Positions 15,217 through 22,138 of a stretch of 41,298 nt of DNA are shown piece by piece. The translations under genes and the position numbers were made by a program. The notes under the pieces were generated by a model, which saw nothing but the letters and a program-made list of their open reading frames with translations, was not told where the DNA came from and searched no databases. The DNA is from CAYVXT01 sp964455485. GTDB lineage: Bacteria > Patescibacteriota > Minisyncoccia > Phycocordibacterales > WO2-35-19. Within the stretch, counting starts at the first letter, position 1; each line of letters opens with the position of its first letter. The stretch covers positions 1-41,298 of the forward strand of contig CAYVXT010000003.1 in NCBI GenBank assembly GCA_964455485.1, in the 5' to 3' direction.

Positions 15217-16047
15217 ATGAATCAATATTGTTTTTTAAATGGAAAGATTGTGCCAATGGAAGAAGCGAAAGTTTCTGTTTTAGACATAGGGCTTTTACGA
15301 GGATACGGTATTTATGAAGGTATTGCTGGGATTAAGGGTAAACCTTTCAGGTTCTCTGACCATTGGGACAGGTTTCTTTCAGGTGCTCATATACTAAATT
15401 TAAATGTACCAATTACTCATGATTCAGCAGAGAAAAAAATAATTGAACTTCTCGAGAAAAATGGACATACCGAGAGGGCTAATATTCGGATTATTCTTAC
15501 CGGGGGGAATACAATAAATGGTATTGAATTTGATTTTGAAAACCCAACCTTTTATATAGTTACTGAAAAATGGGAAAAGCTTAAAGATGAATATTATACT
15601 GAAGGCGCTAAGCTCATAACCCAAAGACACCTCCGTGAATTGCCCGAATATAAAACCATAAACTACATAAAGTCTGTTAATTTGCAGGATCATAGAAAAT
15701 CTGAAGGTGCAGCCGAAATACTATTCACATATGATGATCAGATATTAGAATGTGCAACTAGCAATATTTTTATTGTTAAAGATGGTGTTGTTATAACACC
15801 TGAGGAAGATATTTTGAAAGGTATTACACGAAAGGTGATAATTGAAATATGTAATGGCAAATACTCCATTGAAACCAGGCCCATAGATGAAGGGGAATTG
15901 AGGGTGGCCGATGAAGTATTTATAACTTCCTCATTTAAGGATATAGTGCCAATTGTCAAAATTGATGAGTTTGAGGTGGGGAATGGGGAGCCTGGGCCTA
16001 TCACAAAGGACCTTATGGCCACATTTGCTCAAATTTTAAAGATGTGA
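15217..16047 (+). CDS. Class IV aminotransferase (branched-chain or D-amino acid type)
   Basis: This is a fold-type IV PLP enzyme that moves an amino group between an amino acid and a 2-oxo acid. The 276-residue product has the fold order: MNQYCFLNGKIVPMEEAKVS, then VLDIGLLRGYGIYEGIAG, then FRFSDHWDRFLSGA. INYIKSVNLQDHRKSEGAAE follows, with Lys as PLP ligand, then ECATSNIFIV and ILKGITRKVIIEI. IKSVNL resembles the D-amino acid aminotransferase motif IKSLNLL, which could link it to D-Ala/D-Glu supply for cell wall; substrate choice is uncertain. The ATG at 15217 fits the family start. Confidence 0.85.
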   Translation: MNQYCFLNGKIVPMEEAKVSVLDIGLLRGYGIYEGIAGIKGKPFRFSDHWDRFLSGAHILNLNVPITHDSAEKKIIELLEKNGHTERANIRIILTGGNTINGIEFDFENPTFYIVTEKWEKLKDEYYTEGAKLITQRHLRELPEYKTINYIKSVNLQDHRKSEGAAEILFTYDDQILECATSNIFIVKDGVVITPEEDILKGITRKVIIEICNGKYSIETRPIDEGELRVADEVFITSSFKDIVPIVKIDEFEVGNGEPGPITKDLMATFAQILKM

Positions 16048-16057
16048 TATTCTAATC

Positions 16058-16168
16058 CAGTTAGAAAGTTTAAAAAGCGCCCGCCTTCGCTAAAGCTACG
16101 GACGGGCAAGCAGATTAAAAGTTTGCTATGGCTTTATAACTTTCAAACTTTTTAACTTTTAAACTCGA
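16058..16168. repeat. Intergenic palindromic repeat before rpmG
   Basis: The outer arms GTTAGAAAGTTTAAAAAG and ACTTTCAAACTTTTTAAC enclose a GCCCG...CGGGC core with CCTTCGCTAAAGCTACGG. A related outer arm pair lies before serS (25469-25547). Confidence 0.55.
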
Positions 16169-16170
16169 TT

Positions 16171-16347
16171 ATGTCCCAAGATAATCTTATAGCGTTAGTA
16201 AATAAGAAAACTGGTACGGTCTATTTTACTCGTAAAAATAAGCGTAAAGTAGAGCGTAAAATTGAGCTCAAAAAATACGACAAAGCTCTTCGTAAAAGAG
16301 TTGTATTTACTGAGGCAAAACTCCCTCTAAAGAGGGTAAAAAAATAA
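16171..16347 (+). CDS. rpmG: 50S ribosomal protein L33, Cys-free form
   Basis: The 58-residue basic protein reads MSQDNLIALVNKKTGTVYFT, then RKNKRKVERKIELKKYDKAL, then RKRVVFTEAKLPLKRVKK. The central KNKR...IELKKYD...RKRVVFTEAK is the L33 signature (compare KNKR..DKLELKKYDP..RKHVVYKEAK). It lacks the two CxxC pairs, so it is the zinc-free form. L33 sits near the ribosomal E site. It is followed by a strong hairpin terminator. Confidence 0.88.
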   Translation: MSQDNLIALVNKKTGTVYFTRKNKRKVERKIELKKYDKALRKRVVFTEAKLPLKRVKK

Positions 16348-16388
16348 TCCGCAGAATTTCGCTGAACTCACGCAAAAAAACGCAGAAG

Positions 16389-16417
16389 CAAAAATTCGCC
16401 AAAAAGGCGAATTTTTG
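16389..16417 (+). terminator. Terminator after rpmG
   Basis: The perfect stem CAAAAATTCGCC / GGCGAATTTTTG lies about 40 bases past the rpmG stop. Confidence 0.8.
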
Positions 16418-16442
16418 TCCAAAAGTACGAATAGTGTATAAT
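16415..16442 (+). promoter_or_regulatory. Promoter of the fic-like gene
   Basis: TTGTCC, a 16-base spacer and TATAAT end 9 bases before the ATG at 16452. Confidence 0.55.
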
Positions 16443-16451
16443 ATAACCAAT

Positions 16452-16965
16452 ATGTTTTCCTTTCTCAAAAAAAAGAATACTGACATAAGAAAAGTTGCGG
16501 AAAAGCAACTTAGTGAAAATGTATTAGTTATAAAATCTCTCCGTGATTATGATACAGGTAAAAAGGACATTTCAACCGCTGATATTGAAAGACGTATGTC
16601 AGATATACAAACTGCTTCACGAACATAAATTCGTATCATTTGCTCTTAATCTCGAATCCGAATCAAAGATAGATGCTATTATTACCAATATCAATGGTAG
16701 TAATTTTGATGTAGAAAACTATAAGACCATAGAAGAGAAGTCTGTTGCTTATCTATTCTTCATAATCAAAGACCATCCTTTTATCGATGGTAACAAAAGA
16801 ACCTCAGTATTAGTATTTAAAGTTATTTGTGCGCTAAATAATATCTCCCCTGATCCAGAAATCCCATTGGATGCATTGGCTGTATATATTGAGGAACATA
16901 AAGACAAAGATCATCATGTTTTTATTAAAGCTTTGGCAACTTTTCTTTTTGATAAAAAGTCATAA
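16452..16965 (+). pseudogene. Fic/Doc-family gene with an apparent frameshift
   Basis: Frame 1 from ATG 16452 encodes a 58-residue N-terminal part (MFSFLKKKNTDIRKVAEKQL...VIKSLRDYDTGKKDIST...RMSDIQTASRT) and stops at 16628. A second frame, open from 16543 to 16965, continues with KLLHEHKFVSFALNLESESK and the Fic motif HPFIDGNKRT. Fic proteins transfer AMP or a related group to target hydroxyls. The two parts look like one protein broken near 16600, as in longer RhuM-Fic proteins as I recall them. Alternatives are two overlapping genes, programmed frameshifting or an assembly error. All Fic-motif residues are intact. Confidence 0.65.
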
Positions 16966-16986
16966 ATCGGTTAATATGCCTGAGTT

Positions 16987-17057
16987 GGGTGATTAGTTTA
17001 GTGGTAAAACGACGGTCTCCAAAACTGTAGTCGAGGGTTCGATTCCTTCATCACCCG
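16987..17057 (+). tRNA. tRNA-Trp(CCA)
   Basis: The acceptor GGGTGAT pairs with ATCACCC and the discriminator is G, as expected for Trp. The anticodon stem ACGGT/ACTGT closes CTCCAAA, giving CCA. The T-loop is TTCGATT. The convergent miaA stop follows within 7 bases, and no tRNA-end element accompanies this tRNA. Confidence 0.95.
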
Positions 17058-17063
17058 CAAAAT

Positions 17064-17996
17064 TTAATTTAAGAACTTTTTGACTTCCTTCTCCAAAATA
17101 TTGATTTTTGGTTCAAACCATTTTATGGATTTGTCCCCGCCTGGATGACTCAATCTGGCAGGCTTCTTAAACCAAGTCATTTGGCGCTTGGCGTAGTGCC
17201 AAATTTCGTTTTGGAGGCAAGTAATCATCTCCTGTTTAGTAATTTTATTTTGAAGAAAGTCGGCGAGGGCAGCGTATTCCAGTCCCAAACTTGTCATACG
17301 TTTGTATGACAATCCATTTTTGTGAAGTTTTTTTGCTTCAGCTATCATTCCTTGTTTTATTCTTTTTTCCAATCTTTTATTAATCCTTCTTTTCAATTCT
17401 TCATCATCAACCTTAATCCCAATCTTCAAAACATCATATTTCATTTCTCCAAGCTCCAAGCTCTTAGCTCCAAGCTTTGGCACGCTTCCTAAAGCGTGAC
17501 AAATTTCAATCGCTCTAACCAACCTTCTTGGATTGTAGCGATCAATCGCTACAGATCGGTCTTTGTCTAGCTTTTGCAGTATTTCAAAAAGTTCTTCTGC
17601 TGTTTTTGTTTCAAGTTCCTTTCTCAGTTTTTCATTTGGGGGTACTTCAGGAATTTGTTTTTCACCGAGTAGTGCGTCTATATAAAACCCAGTGCCTCCA
17701 CAAACAATTGGCAACTTTCCTCTTTTAATTATTTCATCAATTTTCCTTTCTGCCAGAATTTTAAAATCAGAGGCGGTGAATACTTTGCGCGCATTTGCAA
17801 CATCAAGGAGGTGATGAGGCACACCCTTCATTTCTTTTTTTGTTATTTTGCCCGTGCCAATATCAAGCCCTTTGTAAACTTGCCTTGAGTCTGCTGAAAT
17901 GACTTCGCCGTCAAATTTTAAAGCTAGGGCAACCGCCAAGTCGCTCTTGCCACTAGAAGTAGGCCCCAGTATTACAATCAACCTCAATTTTTTCAT
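17064..17996 (-). CDS. miaA: tRNA dimethylallyltransferase
   Basis: MiaA adds an isopentenyl group to A37 of tRNAs that read UNN codons, several of which lie in this window (Leu-UAA, Leu-CAA, Tyr, Cys, Trp). The 310-residue protein starts with the P-loop GPTSSGKSDLA, then SADSRQVYKGLDIGTGK, the DVA...FTASDF segment and GGTGFYIDALL. RYNPRRLVRAIEI and the C-terminal QMTWFKKPARL follow. The length matches the family. Its 3' end converges on tRNA-Trp. No terminator is obvious between them. Confidence 0.95.
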   Translation of the reverse strand: MKKLRLIVILGPTSSGKSDLAVALALKFDGEVISADSRQVYKGLDIGTGKITKKEMKGVPHHLLDVANARKVFTASDFKILAERKIDEIIKRGKLPIVCGGTGFYIDALLGEKQIPEVPPNEKLRKELETKTAEELFEILQKLDKDRSVAIDRYNPRRLVRAIEICHALGSVPKLGAKSLELGEMKYDVLKIGIKVDDEELKRRINKRLEKRIKQGMIAEAKKLHKNGLSYKRMTSLGLEYAALADFLQNKITKQEMITCLQNEIWHYAKRQMTWFKKPARLSHPGGDKSIKWFEPKINILEKEVKKFLN

Positions 17997-18100
17997 TAGT
18001 TATTCCATTTAAGCTTGTTTATAAGAAAACATATTAAATAATTACTGTCAATTTGCTATTTTTTTAAAATATGATTAAATATTAATGGAAAGGAGTAGTG

Positions 18101-18532
18101 GTGCAGTCTGATAGAGAATGGCATTTCCAGATCGTCCGTTCTAGCGGGCTATCAGCAGATTACACAAACAACATAACCTCAGCTCTTGATCCTATTCACA
18201 AAAGAGAGTCTTCGTTAAGAGAAGCTACAATGGCAATCAGCGAACGAATTCTGCAACTTCCAGATTACACTGATTATGCTCGCGCTTCAGCACAGTCTTC
18301 CGGTATTCCATCCGACTTCGACGTTTTCGTGAATGATAGTAACAAAGAAGCAGTCGCTCGTATTGACACTCTAGTCGTGGAATTGAAAGCTGAAGTGCAC
18401 AAACCGGTAGCTCAGATTGACCTTGCTTTAGTTTGCAGTAAAGCTGAAGCAATCTATTCTGCCGTGATGGGCAAAGCTGTCACTTTTGGGTTGTTTCGGC
18501 AATCCCTAAACTCGCTTGTTCAAAAGGCCTGA
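18101..18532 (+). CDS. Orphan helical protein of 143 residues
   Basis: AAAGGAG precedes two adjacent GTG codons; the second (18101) has the better 5-base spacing. The product is soluble and mostly helical (SSLREATMAISERILQL, RIDTLVVELKAEVHK, IDLALVCSKAEAIYSAVM) with no cysteine motif or known domain. GC content is above the flanking miaA. A second SD-poor orphan gene follows, and the pair looks like an acquired insertion between miaA and the DUF1653 gene. Confidence 0.6.
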   Translation: MQSDREWHFQIVRSSGLSADYTNNITSALDPIHKRESSLREATMAISERILQLPDYTDYARASAQSSGIPSDFDVFVNDSNKEAVARIDTLVVELKAEVHKPVAQIDLALVCSKAEAIYSAVMGKAVTFGLFRQSLNSLVQKA

Positions 18533-18593
18533 TCCAGCAATACCGGATCGGGCTCTTCTCCTGGTTCATCCATGAGGTGGATCGAGTGTCGGT

Positions 18594-18911
18594 ATGGGAG
18601 AAAGTCAAAAACCGACCGACGATTCCTATGTAGAATCGAACGAGAGTTCTTTCGACGATTACTTAGCAATGTGCAAGAGGGCTGCCAAGGACGTCGACTT
18701 CTACCAAAAGGCGTCAATTCAGGCTATTGTCAAAGACATGTTGCGGCGGGTCGAAGAACTGAACGTTCAAATTTTGGCTGGCGAGATCGAGCCCACTCCC
18801 TATCTCAAGCCGATCGAGAAGAGCAATTATTTAGGCAAGACTCTAATCGCCCTAGCCGAAGCCTTCGAAGTCGAATTGCCGGCGTCTACAACAACTCCGG
18901 TCTCGGTATAA
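18594..18911 (+). CDS. Orphan acidic protein of 105 residues
   Basis: The ATG at 18594 begins MGESQKPTDDSYVESNESSF, an acidic and probably disordered start, then helices (DYLAMCKRAAKDVDFYQKAS, MLRRVEELNVQILAG). An overlapping open frame from 18572 is Arg-rich and looks like a shadow. No family is recognised. GC-rich, and followed by a terminator with the GGCGGTTTTCTTTT ending also seen in tRNA-Asn cassettes. Confidence 0.55.
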   Translation: MGESQKPTDDSYVESNESSFDDYLAMCKRAAKDVDFYQKASIQAIVKDMLRRVEELNVQILAGEIEPTPYLKPIEKSNYLGKTLIALAEAFEVELPASTTTPVSV

Positions 18912-18937
18912 ATACTGGAACACCCCGCTCACAAGAG

Positions 18938-18980
18938 CCGCCCACTTTGTGGAACTCTTGCGGGCGGTTTTCTTTTTGTT
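18938..18980 (+). terminator. Terminator with the cassette-type ending
   Basis: CCGCCC...GGGCGG is followed by TTTTCTTTTTG. An alternative CAAGAG/CTCTTG pairing overlaps it. The same GGCGGTTTTCTTTT ending closes units at 38955 and 39593. Confidence 0.75.
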
Positions 18981-18998
18981 TACATAATAACAACGATT

Positions 18999-19229
18999 TT
19001 ATTTTTCCCTTACATAAACAAATCGGGGTCCTTTGTAGGGGATTTCGGGTTTGTCTACTTCTTCTAAGAACATTGAAATAGGGCGCACCCACAATTTCCT
19101 TTCTCCGTACAGTGCGCGATAAACAACATACTCTTCTTGTGTTTCTGAATGTAAGGCAACATCTATAACTTCGTATTCATTGCCTTTAAAATGCTTATAA
19201 ATACCTTTTTTGATTTCCATATCAATCAT
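18999..19229 (-). CDS. DUF1653 family protein
   Basis: The 76-residue protein matches the DUF1653 pattern: KKGIYKHFKGNEYEVIDVAL, then HSETQEEYVVYRALYG, then KLWVRPISMFLEEV. This small beta-rich family has no established function and is widespread in bacteria. The start may be the first ATG (MIDMEIKKG) or the second, 9 bases downstream. It is monocistronic and converges on the orphan pair. Confidence 0.85.
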   Translation of the reverse strand: MIDMEIKKGIYKHFKGNEYEVIDVALHSETQEEYVVYRALYGERKLWVRPISMFLEEVDKPEIPYKGPRFVYVREK

Positions 19230-19260
19230 GTTAAATCAAAAACCAATTAAATCAAAATCA

Positions 19261-19288
19261 TTGATTTTAAGGTGTTTTTCATTATAAT
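19261..19288 (+). promoter_or_regulatory. Promoter upstream of tRNA-Leu(CAA)
   Basis: TTGATT, a 16-base spacer and TATAAT lie about 110 bases before the tRNA. The palindromic element at 19296-19368 sits between promoter and tRNA and would form the 5' leader. Confidence 0.55.
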
Positions 19289-19295
19289 GAGAAAC

Positions 19296-19368
19296 ATGCC
19301 GGAGTGGATAAAAAGCAAACTGCTTTGCTTTTTATCCGAGCGTAGCGAGGTGGCCGACACTCTGGCAT
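19296..19368 (+). repeat. Palindromic element carrying tRNA-Leu(CAA) 5' end copies
   Basis: A direct copy of the tRNA 5' end (ATGCCGGAGTGG, 19296-19307) is followed by hairpin ATAAAAAGC/GCTTTTTAT and the core CCGAGCGTAGCGAGGTGG. An inverted degenerate copy (CACTCTGGCAT) closes it. The core matches those of the 3'-end elements. A TATAGTA/TACTATA hairpin separates it from the real tRNA. Confidence 0.7.
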
Positions 19369-19401
19369 TATAGTAAAAATACTATAGTATATTTTTACAA
19401 T

Positions 19402-19482
19402 GCCGGAGTGGCGGAATGGTAGACGCGCACGACTCAAAATCGTGTCTCGCAAGGGGTGAGAGTTCAAGTCTCTCCTCCGGCA
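19402..19482 (+). tRNA. tRNA-Leu(CAA)
   Basis: The acceptor GCCGGAG pairs with CTCCGGC and the discriminator is A. The stem CACGA/TCGTG closes CTCAAAA, giving CAA. It has a long variable arm and the T-loop TTCAAGT. CCA is not encoded. Confidence 0.95.
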
Positions 19483-19510
19483 CAGCATAAACTTTTACAC
19501 CAAACCCACC

Positions 19511-19538
19511 TTGAAATTTGGGTGTTAGGAGCTATAAT
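19511..19538 (+). promoter_or_regulatory. Promoter of parB
   Basis: TTGAAA, a 16-base spacer and TATAAT lie about 30 bases before the parB ATG. Confidence 0.65.
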
Positions 19539-19568
19539 TTAGCCACCAGTCTTCATGTGTATACCATT

Positions 19569-20573
19569 ATGAATACCTCAAATTTTTATCAAAATTCAAT
19601 ATTTTGGGTTGAAGTAGACAAAATAAAACCAAACCCATTTCAGCCAAGGCGTGAATTTGACGAAGAAGCTCTTCGAGCTCTATCTGAGTCTATAAAGCAG
19701 TACGGAGTGCTTCAGGCACTTGTGGTAACGAGGAAGGAAGTGGTGAAGGAAGATGGTTTAGGTGTTGAGTATGAACTAATTGCCGGAGAGAGAAGGTTGA
19801 GAGCATCAAAACTAGCAGGACTTCAGCAAGTGCCAGTAATCATACGAACTAACGAAGAAAATAAAGTGCAAGATGATTTGATGAAGCTAGAGCTTGCGAT
19901 CATTGAAAATGTACAAAGAGAAGATTTGAACCCAGTAGAGCGGGCTAAAGCTTTCAAAAAACTTGCTGACCAATTTGGTTTTAAACATCACGAAATTGCT
20001 CAAAAGATAGGTAAAAGCCGTGTTTATGTGACTAACACTATGCGTATTTTGGATTTGCCAGATGAAATGCTAATTGCACTTTCTGAGGGTAAGATAAACG
20101 AAGGTCATACGAGGCCTCTGCTCATGTTGATTGATAGACCAGAAGAGCAAAAAGTACTTTTCCAAGACATTATTTTACGAAGGATGAATGTACGCGATGC
20201 AGAACAGGCTGCTCGAAAGATAGCGATCGAAAGAGTGCGTAAATTTGATGCAGCACTTGATCCAGAAATTTCAGCTCTTGAAGAAAAGTTTTCAGAAACT
20301 CTTGGTACTAAAGTGAGGATTGAAAAGAAAACAGAGAATTTTGGGAAGCTTACTATAGAATTTTTCTCTAATGATGATTTGGAAAGTATTTTGAAGATGA
20401 TCCAAAATCAAAATAGCAAAACCCAAACAATAAATGATGAAAAAGGGGAGATGGTGGATGACAGAACGCCTGAGCAAGTAAAGATCGCAGAAAATACTCC
20501 TATTCCTACTGTTGCAGAAATTGCAAAAGAGCCCGAGGAAGATTTGTATTCCATTCACAACTTCTCAATATAA
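19569..20573 (+). CDS. parB: ParB/Spo0J chromosome partitioning protein
   Basis: ParB binds parS sites and, as a CTP-dependent clamp, spreads along DNA to organise the origin region. The 334-residue protein has the N-terminal box NPFQPRREFDEEALRALSES, the CTP-binding GERRLRASKLAG, ENVQREDLNPVE, and a helix-turn-helix (HHEIAQKIGKSRVYVTNTMR). A C-terminal dimerisation region and an acidic tail follow. No parA is adjacent, and I did not find a parS-like palindrome. The ATG at 19569 precedes the conserved core and follows the promoter by about 30 bases; SD is absent. Confidence 0.93.
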   Translation: MNTSNFYQNSIFWVEVDKIKPNPFQPRREFDEEALRALSESIKQYGVLQALVVTRKEVVKEDGLGVEYELIAGERRLRASKLAGLQQVPVIIRTNEENKVQDDLMKLELAIIENVQREDLNPVERAKAFKKLADQFGFKHHEIAQKIGKSRVYVTNTMRILDLPDEMLIALSEGKINEGHTRPLLMLIDRPEEQKVLFQDIILRRMNVRDAEQAARKIAIERVRKFDAALDPEISALEEKFSETLGTKVRIEKKTENFGKLTIEFFSNDDLESILKMIQNQNSKTQTINDEKGEMVDDRTPEQVKIAENTPIPTVAEIAKEPEEDLYSIHNFSI

Positions 20574-20577
20574 AAAA

Positions 20578-20669
20578 CAAAATGTGAGAAGTACTCTTCA
20601 AAAAGTCCTCGGGTCGCCTGTTGCACGGCTCAACCAGACTTTTTTCATAGCACTTCTCACATTTTGCTT
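20578..20669 (+). terminator. Nested long hairpin after parB
   Basis: The outer arms CAAAATGTGAGAAGT/ACTTCTCACATTTTG enclose inner arms AAAAAGTC/GACTTTTTT and a 29-base loop. The pair lies between convergent parB and rel and may stop both transcripts. The double-nested design resembles the repeat elements elsewhere in the window. Confidence 0.6.
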
Positions 20670-20690
20670 TTAGAATAATTAGAAATTAGG

Positions 20691-22088
20691 TCAATTAGAA
20701 TAATTCCTAATATGTTTTTTGGCGAATGTAGTTTTGGCAGAGTCTAACCATTTACGATTGGGTTTGGCGTTTTTACTTGTTATAACTTCAACAATTTCAC
20801 CGCCATTCAAAATGGTTTCAATTGAAGACATTTTACCGTTGATTTTGACGCCTGACATTTTGTTGCCAATGTCGGAATGTATCGAGTAAGCAAAATCGAT
20901 AGCTGAAGACCCAACAGGTAAGTCAACCACGTCACCTTTTGGCGTAAACACGAAAATTCTTTCAGAAAGGAAGTCGTCTTTAATTTCATTTTCGCTATGA
21001 TCGCTCATTGCCTTTATCCAAGACGCGAGGTGTTTTTTACTGATATTTTTATCACCATCAGATTTGTACGAAGCATGTGATGCAACCCCATATTCTGCTT
21101 CTTTGTGCATTTCTTCTGTTCTGATTTGTATTTCCACCAAATTACCGTCGCCCGTGAAAATAGTAGTGTGTAAACTCTGATACCCGTTTTGTTTTGGGAA
21201 GGCGATATAGTCTTTGATGCGTCCTGGTACAGGTTTCCATGCCGAATGTATGATCCCTAAGGCTCTATAACAATCATCAGTCCTTTGAACTGTGATGCGC
21301 ATAGCAAGCACATCAAATATTTTTTCAAAATCTTTTTTAAACTTGATGTATTTTTTGTACAAACTGTACAAACCTTTCACTCTATAATCTGATCTAAAGT
21401 TAGTAAGGTCTGCTTTGCTTAATTCAGTCACTACTGATTTCCTAAATTTTTCTAAACCTTTAGTCTTTTCTTCATACCCAGCTTTTAGTAGTGATTTTAT
21501 TTCATCATAACCATCTTTATTGACGTACGAAAATGCCAAATCCTCTAGTTCTCTTGAGAGCTTCCTGATACCTAAACGATAAGCTATGGGCGCGTAAATT
21601 TCTAAAGTTTCTCTTGCTATACGATCCTGCTTTTCTTTAGGTACATGTTCCAAAGTTCTCATGTTGTGAAGCCTGTCACATAGTTTGACTATAAGGACTC
21701 GAATGTCTTTTGATGTCGCTACTAAAAGTTTCCGAAGTGATTCATTGTGTCGATCTGCACCGTGGTATTTTAAACTACCAAGTTTTGTTACACCTTCTAC
21801 GATAAATCGTACGTCCTTACCAAATTCTTTTTCCAAAATTTCTGGAGTCGTTTTTGTGTCTTCCAGTGTGTCGTGCAAAAAACCGGCCGTTACAGTAGTA
21901 GAGTCCATGCCAAGCTCGGCAATATTTTTGGCAGTTTCAAAGAGATGATTAAAGTAGGGTTCGCCCGAATTTCGCTTTTGGTCTCGGTGGGCATCTTCAG
22001 CAAAGTAGAAAGCCTTTTTTACTAGGTCCTTTTCTTCTTTACTTGAGTTTTTGAGCAGAGAGGTTATTTGTTCTGGGTGGAGTTCCAT
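20691..22088 (-). CDS. rel: RelA/SpoT homologue, (p)ppGpp synthetase/hydrolase ending after TGS
   Basis: Rel makes and degrades the alarmone (p)ppGpp. The 465-residue protein has an HD hydrolase domain with FLHDTLEDT and KLCDRLHNM, and a synthetase domain with FDVLAMRITV, PGRIKDYIAFPKQNGYQSLH and EIQIRTEEMHKEAEYGVASH. A TGS domain (RIFVFTPKGDVVDLPVGSSA) follows. Both catalytic sets look intact, so it should be bifunctional. It stops soon after TGS, lacking the helical, zinc-finger and ACT regions of full-length Rel (over 700 residues) that sense stalled ribosomes. The ATG at 22086-22088 follows a TATATT box. Confidence 0.93.
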   Translation of the reverse strand: MELHPEQITSLLKNSSKEEKDLVKKAFYFAEDAHRDQKRNSGEPYFNHLFETAKNIAELGMDSTTVTAGFLHDTLEDTKTTPEILEKEFGKDVRFIVEGVTKLGSLKYHGADRHNESLRKLLVATSKDIRVLIVKLCDRLHNMRTLEHVPKEKQDRIARETLEIYAPIAYRLGIRKLSRELEDLAFSYVNKDGYDEIKSLLKAGYEEKTKGLEKFRKSVVTELSKADLTNFRSDYRVKGLYSLYKKYIKFKKDFEKIFDVLAMRITVQRTDDCYRALGIIHSAWKPVPGRIKDYIAFPKQNGYQSLHTTIFTGDGNLVEIQIRTEEMHKEAEYGVASHASYKSDGDKNISKKHLASWIKAMSDHSENEIKDDFLSERIFVFTPKGDVVDLPVGSSAIDFAYSIHSDIGNKMSGVKINGKMSSIETILNGGEIVEVITSKNAKPNRKWLDSAKTTFAKKHIRNYSN

Positions 22089-22138
22089 ATTTACAAATAT
22101 AGCAAAATATAGCCTACTTGCCACCTACTCCTAATTAT

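Noticed and set aside
18572..19081. 169-codon Arg/Ser-rich open frame
   Set aside because: It overlaps the better-supported 105-residue frame and runs through the terminator; the composition is typical of a shadow frame in GC-rich DNA.
19569..20669. Replication origin or parS site near parB
   Set aside because: No dnaA, parA, DnaA-box cluster or parS-like palindrome was recognised; the long hairpin after parB looks like a terminator or repeat.
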